Source: Bifiguratus adelaidae (Eukaryota; Mucoromycota; Endogonomycetes; Endogonales). Taken from it: a DNA stretch of 64,000 nucleotides. This document shows, in pieces, positions 57,286 to 64,000 of the stretch. A program made the translations under genes and the position numbers. Location of the stretch: contig MVBO01000001.1 in NCBI GenBank assembly GCA_002261195.1, positions 508,051 through 572,050 on the forward strand. The letters are read 5' to 3'. The notes beneath the pieces were generated by a model, which was given only the letters and a program-made list of their open reading frames with translations, was not told the origin of the DNA and made no database searches. Position 1 is the stretch's first letter; each line of letters opens with the position of its first letter.

Positions 57286-58239
57286 TTATGCATACACTTG
57301 TTTTAGTGTCTCAATCGTCAATGCTAGAGCATCTGCCTTACTCTCGGCATCATAACCTGTCTCTCCTTCGCGTAAATGCGTGAATTGATGAATAGCATCC
57401 GGATAGAGCTTAAAGACAACATCCACCCCTAATCGTTCAAGGCGCTCGGCAAACTCTTGTGATTCCACGCAAAGCAGATCCTTGTCGCCCACGAGAATGA
57501 GAGTCTTGGGGAGTGACGAGAGATCATTGTCTGCTGCGTAGGATGGTGAGGCAAGAGGATCGGTTCGTTGCTCCGGTGTGATATAGCAATCGCTGAGGAA
57601 TTGGCCCACGCCAAGACCAAGGGCATTCATTTCTGCTTTGGTGGGAACGCGGGTTTTTTTGACCAGATACGGTATGGAACGGTCGACCTCTGGATAAAAG
57701 GCTCCGACAAGGACTAACGTGCCGGCAAAGTCCTTGGATGGTAGGGCTTTCAGGGCAATCGCCAAGGCCAGAGATGCTCCCGCACTGAAACCTCCAATGG
57801 CTAACTTGTTGGGATTGATGTTGAGTAACGTGCCTCCGTCGCTTGCTAACCAGTGCAAAACGTCAAACGTCTGTTCGACCGGCGTCGGAAATTTGTGTTC
57901 GGGCGCTTTGGCGTAATCGACCGATATCACGACGGCTTCGGCCCCGTCAGCGACCTGTCGACACCAAAAGTTATCTTTCTCAGGCGATCCCACCACGAAT
58001 CCACCTCCGTGGAGATTGACATACACCGGAAAGGTATTGCCTTCACTTGTCCAGCTCGCAGGTTTGTAGACCAAAATGCGTACATTTCCTGTACGAGTAT
58101 CGACATACCTGGTCTCTATATCGCCTCCTCCATCGGTTCTAAAGACAAGCGCAGTGAATGCTCGAAATGCCCTTGCTTTATACACCCGTGGAATGGGCCA
58201 TAGCAAGTACCCCAAGGTGGTCGACACCAGAGTATCCAT
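57286..58239 (-). CDS. Alpha/beta hydrolase, HSL/GDXG esterase-lipase family
   Basis: Single exon, about 317 aa, ATG 58239. The oxyanion motif HGGGFVVGSPEKD, the nucleophile elbow GGFSAGASLALAIAL (Ser), Asp in LILVGDKDLLC and His in YPDAIHQFTHL form the complete catalytic set. VVISVDYAKAPEHKFPTPV is typical of the HSL family. Substrate is unknown; candidates are short-chain esters or carbamates. There is a hydrophobic/basic N-terminus (TLVSTTLGYLLWPIPRVYKARA) that could be membrane-associated. Its stop lies 71 bp upstream of ureD's start on the same strand. Confidence 0.88.
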   Translation of the reverse strand: MDTLVSTTLGYLLWPIPRVYKARAFRAFTALVFRTDGGGDIETRYVDTRTGNVRILVYKPASWTSEGNTFPVYVNLHGGGFVVGSPEKDNFWCRQVADGAEAVVISVDYAKAPEHKFPTPVEQTFDVLHWLASDGGTLLNINPNKLAIGGFSAGASLALAIALKALPSKDFAGTLVLVGAFYPEVDRSIPYLVKKTRVPTKAEMNALGLGVGQFLSDCYITPEQRTDPLASPSYAADNDLSSLPKTLILVGDKDLLCVESQEFAERLERLGVDVVFKLYPDAIHQFTHLREGETGYDAESKADALALTIETLKQVYA

Positions 58240-58439
58240 GTCTAGGCAAGGCAAAGGGAGGGATTATGGGTTTATATAGAGTGGGCGCAGCAAAGGCGTT
58301 AAGCGTCCCTGTGGATCCTCAGTGGATCCATCAAGGTCGAAAGTGACAAGCAAGAGCAAGAGCGAGAAAGCATGGATTGGATTGGGAATGCTGAATTTCA
58401 CCTCTTCTTGCTTTGCTTCTACTCTCTCTTAGAGTCGCC

Positions 58440-59107
58440 ATGACCATAACAGCACCTTGTCCACCACCCAAGACAGACTTTCGCAATGCACAGATTGACC
58501 ATCACTGGGTAAGTCTTGAGAGCATGGTTCCTGAGCTAAAAGCGTGACATGATTAGAATGACCCACCGCAAGTGGTAGGTATACTCGAGACAAGTCGCCG
58601 ACATCGAGAATGAGGGAAGGCTAGAGCTCATCATGGCTTTGCCAACAGATCTTTCACAAGCATGTGGATGTCAATCATCCTATTGACGCCGAGTTGGTGT
58701 CAGAGGTGATCGGAGGTATCTTGGAGGATGTAAAACAGGCCGTCAAGGTAAAGGTCCATGATGGAAAGCACGTATGATAACGCTCAACTCAACCATGGAC
58801 GATTGTAGCCTGCGCAAAAGCGCCTGTTTGAAGATACATCAAAGCGGATACAAGTCTTGCTCACCAAACTATCACAAGGTCAACTAGAAGAACGCTTGAT
58901 ACGGACATTGGGCCTCATGTGCCAAGGTGAGCGACTTACACATCTGTGGAGTCAGGGCGTTAACCGCTCGTAGAATTGGAAGCCAAAGCCTTTCCTACTG
59001 CCATGGATATCCATGCCAAGCTCATGGTCACTGACTTTGATCAACATGGTCAATGGCTACTGGGCGTCAAGCGACTGATAGACTTGTATGAGAGCGTGAC
59101 AATGTAA
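58440..59107 (+). CDS. SRA1/Sec31 C-terminal-domain protein
   Basis: About five exons; ATG 58440. The small protein starts TITAPCPPPKTDFRNAQIDHHW|NDPPQ (NDPP is the SRA1-family lead-in) and continues with the helical bundle ELVSEVIGGILEDVKQAVKPAQKRLFEDTSKRI, QGQLEERLIRTLGLMCQELEAKAF and MDIHAKLMVTDFDQHGQWLLGVKRLIDL, the SRA1/Sec31 C-terminal fold. In animals SRA1 protein is a transcriptional co-regulator and in COPII Sec31 the domain is at the end of the coat protein; the stand-alone fungal protein's role is unknown. The next gene, MOB1, begins 25 bp after its stop. Confidence 0.8.
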
Positions 59108-59132
59108 TGTAGGATATATAATTGATACGACC

Positions 59133-60010
59133 ATGAGTCTGTTGAATCCACTGTAAGGAGAGAGAACTTTTGGCTATGAACTTCTAGCTCACTCTCTCTG
59201 CATCTATGTAGAGCACGACGCCATTCTGTGGGTCAGAAACCGACAAGTCATCACGGTCGACATGAGCCCATGTCTCATGTCGACCTTCCTGCGCGCAAGC
59301 TGCCTACATTGCTACCCGGAGACCTCAAGCACATTGTACAACTTCCAGAAAACGAAGAGCTAGACGAGTGGCTAGCAGTGCATGGTACGCGTGTTGCGCA
59401 TGGCTAGTAGTTGTCTGCTTTTGCTTACTCTTGGCCCTCAGTCGCCGACTTTTTCCAACAGGTCAACATGCTTTACGGGACCATAACCGAGTTTTGCACG
59501 CCAACGTCTTGTCCCAGGATGACTGGACCCAAGTAAGCCCGCTTTGAACGATAGGATATCTGCGTGTTGGTCTGATACATGCCATGATAGATGCGAGTTT
59601 TACTGGACCCCGCCAGGCGAAAAGAAGGCGGTCAAAGTATCGGCTCCCAAGTATGTTGATTTGCTCATCACTTGGATTCAAGAGCAGATTAATGACGACA
59701 AGGTCTTTCCACAACGCATGGGCAAGTTTATCATCATCCTGGAGGCAATCATGATTGTTACTTATATGTCGATATAGGAGTCGCTTTCGCAAAATCATTT
59801 CGATCCACAGTGCACACAATATTCAAGAGGCTCTTTCGCGTCTACGCCCACATTTACCATGCCCACATGCAACACATCCTCTTGCTGGAAGAAGAAGTCT
59901 ACCTGAACACGAGTTTCAAGCACTTTATGGCTTTTGCGGACGAATTTGGCTTACTGGAGCCCAAAGATCAGGTGCCTCTTCAAGATATCAAAGCGCAATT
60001 GATGTCCTAA
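59133..60010 (+). CDS. MOB1: MOB kinase activator (Mob1-type)
   Basis: About five exons; ATG 59133. MOB signature: TLLPGDLKHIVQLPENEELDEWLAVH, VNMLYGTITEFCTPTSCPRMTGP, KCEFYWTPPGEKKAVKVSAPKYVDLLITWIQ and RLFRVYAHIYHAHMQHILLLEEEVYLNTSFKHFMAF (in pieces). The zinc site is CTPTSC and HIYHAH (C-x4-C, H-x4-H). MOB1 activates NDR/LATS kinases (Dbf2 in yeast) for mitotic exit and septation. Mob1 versus Mob2 class: the pattern fits Mob1. It follows the SRA1-like gene by 25 bp. The domain is usual in length. Confidence 0.93.
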
Positions 60011-60369
60011 AGAGCAGCCCCAGTTGATACAGTTTCCGTGAATAGAGTTTCAGACCAGGCGATGAACGCGATGTAAACGACCGAATGTCGTCTGGTGGCT
60101 GCATCTCTGACGACAAACAAGAGCGACCTATTCCATTGACTTTAGGCACCAGATTTCAGTCTGGCTAGGTTATGCGCGTCGAGAGATGTCAAATCGTGGA
60201 TGACTACGAGCGAACGGCATTCGTCAATTTTCGCGTTTGTACGCTCAAGACACGCTGCAATTCCTCACAGCCTTCATCACTATGCTGTCTTGTAGAGCAC
60301 CCTCTTGCGTGATTGTAGACTCGCTGTAAACGTGAACAATAGACAATAATAACATCCGTCCATGAAACA
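60011..60369. other. Intergenic region, no gene recognised
   Basis: 359 bp downstream of MOB1 and upstream of the next plus-strand gene. Nothing identifiable; probably the MOB1 3' UTR and the next promoter. Confidence 0.4.
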
Positions 60370-61125
60370 ATGGATCACAAGTTGCCGCAGTTTGTGAAAT
60401 TAAGAGTGCAACCTGTCAAGGTCATGAGCACCGAGAGCGGGTTTCGCACTCGTAATTTACGGTACCTACGCATCTCTGAGCGCCAAGTTCTTCAACTCCA
60501 TCTCCTCATCAACAAGACGCATCTCGAATGGTTCAATGACAAGTTGTTTCTGGCAAGTATGACGCAGTTTCCCTCCTGCGCGGTGCTAACGCCTGTATAG
60601 CAATTGCTCTCCTCGCTCCAACAGCGTCTTCCAGCTCGACTACAGGGCAAGTTAGGCTTTGAGAAGAAGAAGGACCGGGACCGAGACGCCAAACCAGAGT
60701 ATATCAAGGAAGGTAAAAGACGCTGCGTGCAGACCATCGAGTAGGCATTGATCATCCTAGCCAATCTCCATTATCTCTACTATTTTAAGCCATTGGATCA
60801 CCGGCATTGCGTCTTGACGGTCGTAAGTAGCGGGTGCTTTTACATGTAAGCATGGCTAAGCCTATCCTAGAATGATCATTGGTCTTTTGGGATGAAAGAA
60901 GAGCCCAAAGACGAGTCGGACCACGTGGTGCTCGACCAGAAGGACAAGGACCAACCGGCGCTCAATGATGACGAAGACCAAGATCTCAAACCCACGCTGA
61001 CGCATACCTATAATGGTTTTAATGTGTACAAGAAGGTTCTGGTAATTGAAGTCGAGCCGCCCTATGCCTCTCATCGAGAGCAGTCGGATGGGCAAATGGA
61101 CGTTCGACACTGGATCACCTCATGA
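60370..61125 (+). CDS. Unrecognised protein, about 203 aa
   Basis: Four exons: 60370-60552, 60601-60712, 60761-60822 and 60871-61125; junctions stay in one frame. The first intron (60553-60600) is GC-AG with donor CTG|GCAAGT. The N-terminal half is helical (LPQFVKLRVQPVKVMS, LRISERQVLQLHLLINKTH, LQLLSSLQQRLPARLQGKLG), with a charged linker, then ANLHYLYYFKPLDHRHCVLTVNDHWSFG and an acidic end EVEPPYASHREQSDG. I recognise no domain. The conserved-looking short motif HWSFG suggests a folded core. Function not assigned. Confidence 0.65.
60553..60600 (+). other. GC-AG intron in the unrecognised gene at 60370
   Basis: Donor TTTCTG|GCAAGT and acceptor GTATAG, 48 nt. Using GT at 60558 instead leads to a frame that stops in exon 2, while the GC site gives a continuous frame. 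Confidence 0.7.
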
Positions 61126-61240
61126 ATAGACGGCATCTCGAAGCGTGCCAAAAGGGACAATGCGTGCGCGTAGATCCATGGAGGCGAAAGGAGGGCAGCA
61201 ATTCACGGCAGATGCAATTTTCGGCGTTTTCACACATATC

Positions 61241-63690
61241 TTACAATTTCGCTCGGCCCTCTTGTACCAATTGATGCTCTAAGTTGCCGAGGGGTATATA
61301 ATCTACATCTCCATTCTCCTCCGACCCGTTCACTCTAAACATGTAAATAGGATCCTTCTCAAAAGCCGAAATAGATTCCTTCTTGAGAGCCGCCTTTTGA
61401 TGCTTGTAGGTGGCTGTCGATGTAATGGCATCCATGACGCGCACGAACCGTGGAATCATGTACGTTGGCATCCCCTTTTTCACAAAATAGCGTGGCATCT
61501 CGCGCAAAATCTCGTGTCGCTTGTGACGAACAGCTTCGTCAAGCACGATGGCCGCCATGCCAGCTTGTCCGTCGTATTTCGAAAGCTGAACACCGTAGAC
61601 GGTAGTGTCCTTGACTGCGGGATGCGAGCCAACAATGGCAGCGACTTCGGTCGTGCTGATGTTCTCGCCCTTCCAACCTGAATTCGCCTGGTCAGTGCCT
61701 GTCTAGCAAGAGGTGTCTTGCGCTTGGACACTCACGGAACGTATCACCCACGCGATCGACAAACTCGAGCCAACCATCATCTCTCATGCGAATGATGTCG
61801 CCTTGACGATACCACATATCACCCTTCTCAAAAACGTCCTTGTATATCTTCTTGTTATGAGCTTCGGCGTTGCGAAAGTATGCTCGGGGCTCCAGCGCAT
61901 CAGGCACAATTTTGCCCAATATTTCGCCCGGTTCATTCTTTCCGACCTACACAATCGCCATGTCAGAATGTGGCCATAGATGTCAGAACTGAACGTAGGC
62001 TATACCTCGACACAGAAACCTGTGTTGGGATCTCGATATAAGGTCTCATTGATGGGGTCGTGCTTGACAATTTTCAGCACCGGATTGGCAAGCCTATGGG
62101 TACAATGAGCCGCCGAGTCACGACATGCTTTCACCGCGACATACCTTATCAATGGACCTCTGTGGAAGAAGCAACCAGCTCCATCAGGACCAAAATTGCG
62201 TTGCTTCAAATATGTGTTGCCTAGAGAATCCACACGTTTAGCGGAAGAATCGGTCGAGAAGAGATATACGCACCCTCCGTGCTACCGTAAAACTCAATGA
62301 TGATGGGTATACCAAATCGCTCTCTGAATTTCTCCCAGATATCGGCGCGCATACCGTTGCCCCATACGAATCGCACCCGGTGCTTTCTATCCCATTCGCT
62401 TGGTGGCGTATTGAGGAGGTATCGACAGGTTTCGCCAATGTATTGGAACGAGGTGGCACCCGTCAATGAACATTCCTGGAATGTCTTGGAAGCACTGAAT
62501 TTTGACGACAAGACAAAAGGTATACCGGCTCCGGTACTTGGGAGCATGCCAACTATAAGGGCGGCGCTATGATATAGTGGGAGGGCGCAATACCAGCGAT
62601 CCCCGGGCAGAAAATCCTCACGATGCTTGCCACCAAAGAAGGATGACCAAGCGGCACGGACAGGGATGCCCACGGCTTTGGGTAGGCCAGTGGTACCAGA
62701 GGTATATATGAGGCATTGTACGGAGGTGATCGTAACGCTGCCGCTTTGGTAAGCTTCATCGGACCGACCTGTGGCTGGCAAATCATCCAGCCAAGTCCAC
62801 GATGCTTGGTCCACCGGAGACTTTTCGCTCTCTACCCGGTCGTCCAACCCTCTGACAGCAAGGACATGGAAAATTCGGTCTTCATCCTCGAAAACTTCCT
62901 TGTGCACTCCCTGGATGGCTCTGATCTGCTCTGGCGTAGCAATCACCACGCGTGCAGTAGAGATCCTGATGGAGTGAGCCAGGGTGGCACCCGTCTGAGA
63001 CGAATTGAGGAGACCAGCAGTGACACCGATCTTGGCACAAGCCCAGAATAAAAAGTACATTTGTGGGCTGTTGGGAGCAAAGAGACCAAGCACATCTAGC
63101 AACGTCTGCGGGTGAGCACACGAGGCCAAACATGGCGCGTTCCTTACCTCCTTCTTTCAGCCCAAGCTCAACAAGCCAGTCCGCCTATTGTACGGTTTAG
63201 GTCATCAGTACGGTGTCCAAACATCACAAGGCTCTATGCGAGCTACAACTTACGAGCTTTCCGACGACTTGCCGACAAAAGAAATGGATACCGTCAGCTC
63301 AAACGCTCACTATCAAAGGATTGGCGATCACTCACCTTGATCAACCTCGGCGAACGTCCATTTGCGCATATACATGTCATATCCACTGTTCATCTTGGAC
63401 GAGTCCACAAAGACAAAGCCGTCCTCATCGGGCTTTTGCTTGACCCTCTCCGCGAGTCCAGAATACAAGCTGGCATTCTTGACGGTTCGAAGAGGCGCGA
63501 AACTAGACATACGCGTGAGATAAATGCATCAACATCAAAATCATCCATTTACATACTCTTTCATCACCTCGTTCATCAATCGCCGAGCCGCGAGAAGGGT
63601 ATCAAGGTCTCGGGATAGATACAACTTAGAGTCGATATACATGCCACCCAGAACGAGTACGGCAATCTTTGCCAGTAGACTCGTGGACAT
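61241..63690 (-). CDS. FAT1: Very-long-chain acyl-CoA synthetase / fatty acid transporter (FAT1/FATP)
   Basis: Multi-exon, ATG 63690, stop at 61241-61243. The N-terminus has a hydrophobic stretch ([16 protein letters not shown]), usual for FATP membrane anchoring. AMP-binding motif [18 protein letters not shown] is clear, with [27 protein letters not shown], and the FATP-type [37 protein letters not shown]. Other landmarks are [22 protein letters not shown] and [13 protein letters not shown]. The tail [20 protein letters not shown] lacks a peroxisomal SKL but ends AKL, a weak PTS1-like tripeptide. It activates or imports very long fatty acids. Confidence 0.93.
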
Positions 63691-64000
63691 GATGGTATTG
63701 AGTGTCGGCAAGAGAAGAGGTGAGCTTGAGAACGTGGAGTTGAACCCATTTCACACCATAGGTAAGCCGTTTCTTCTATAAAGGGTAATTATCGGTATAA
63801 CGTTTGACCGAGACCAATGTGGGGAAAAGTGGACTTAGTGCTGCATTCTCATGGCATGTTAGCATACAAGTTTGTCTATTCATGCATGCTGCCATGCGAA
63901 AGGGGAATTTTGACATCGTTTGAGTCGACATGGGACGTTTATAGGTGTGAAACCACCGACAATTCATTTAGTCAATTCAATTGCGCTCCCCAAAGCTTAG
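63691..64000. other. Upstream region of FAT1 to window end
   Basis: 310 bp with no recognised gene; likely the FAT1 promoter. A short minus-strand open frame at 63776-63967 has no recognisable feature. Confidence 0.35.

Noticed and set aside
61680-63560. Plus-strand open frames over FAT1 (for example 63112-63618)
   Set aside because: They are antisense shadows of FAT1 exons.
1-64000. tRNA, rRNA or CRISPR array
   Set aside because: No cloverleaf with A and B box, rRNA core or regularly spaced repeats could be recognised by eye; a tRNAscan or covariance search would be decisive.

Overview
This window is nuclear DNA from a fungus. The evidence is dense, short (about 45-75 nt) GT-AG introns in most genes, nuclear-encoded mitochondrial ribosomal and respiratory proteins carrying presequences, and fungal-type gene content (Bzz1, Rix1, Bro1, Ulp1, a Gcn4-like bZIP, a secreted M28 aminopeptidase, a 3D-domain secreted protein). 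A phosphorylase-kinase regulatory subunit, a CENP-E-like kinesin, a PRL phosphatase and an FBXL2-like CaaX F-box protein, all missing from budding yeast, point to an early-diverging lineage. Mucoromycota is my best guess, but this is inference without a database search. No tRNA, rRNA, CRISPR or intact transposon was recognised. An 856-base run of N (22745-23600) is an assembly gap that cuts the 5' end of ULP1 and the 5' end of the 3D-domain gene.

Layout: 0-8.7 kb holds a Nit1-type amidase (partial), NatC catalytic subunit NAA30, a HAD phosphatase, a Mediator-tail-like protein, a small membrane protein, DNA polymerase delta subunit 4, a Bzz1-like F-BAR/C1/SH3 protein and a possibly decayed gene. 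8.7-21.6 kb holds chromosome and ribosome-assembly genes: condensin YCG1/CAP-G, RIX1 and a long CENP-E-like kinesin. 21.6-27.3 kb holds ULP1, the gap, a secreted 3D-domain protein, a Gcn4-like bZIP factor with possible upstream ORFs, and a TBC1D20/Gyp8 RabGAP. 27.3-32.3 kb is an F-box region: an F-box/Cys-rich gene, its degenerate tandem copy, and an F-box/LRR gene ending in the prenylation box CVIL. 33-42 kb holds MED22, COQ10 divergent from COX9, an unrecognised Ser/Arg-rich protein, an LRR protein, bL19m, a PRL-type phosphatase and mS35. 42-53.5 kb holds a phosphorylase-kinase regulatory subunit, Bro1, the ADP/ATP carrier and a secreted M28 aminopeptidase. 53.5-64 kb is very compact: DUF2470 membrane protein, tubulin cofactor C, UreF, UreD, an esterase, an SRA1/Sec31-tail protein, MOB1, an unrecognised protein and FAT1.

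Functional themes are housekeeping: chromosome segregation (condensin, kinesin, MOB1, POLD4), ubiquitin/SUMO systems, membrane traffic (Bro1, TBC1D20, Bzz1), mitochondria (COX9, COQ10, AAC, bL19m, mS35) and urease maturation (adjacent ureF and ureD). The most notable structural observations are an operon-like run of three same-strand genes separated by 8 and 7 bp (DUF2470-TBCC-UreF), three GC-AG introns with the GCAAGT donor, tandem upstream ORFs before the bZIP gene, and the F-box tandem pseudogene. I did not find a clearly new multi-gene system; the unexplained genes and regions are listed as findings.
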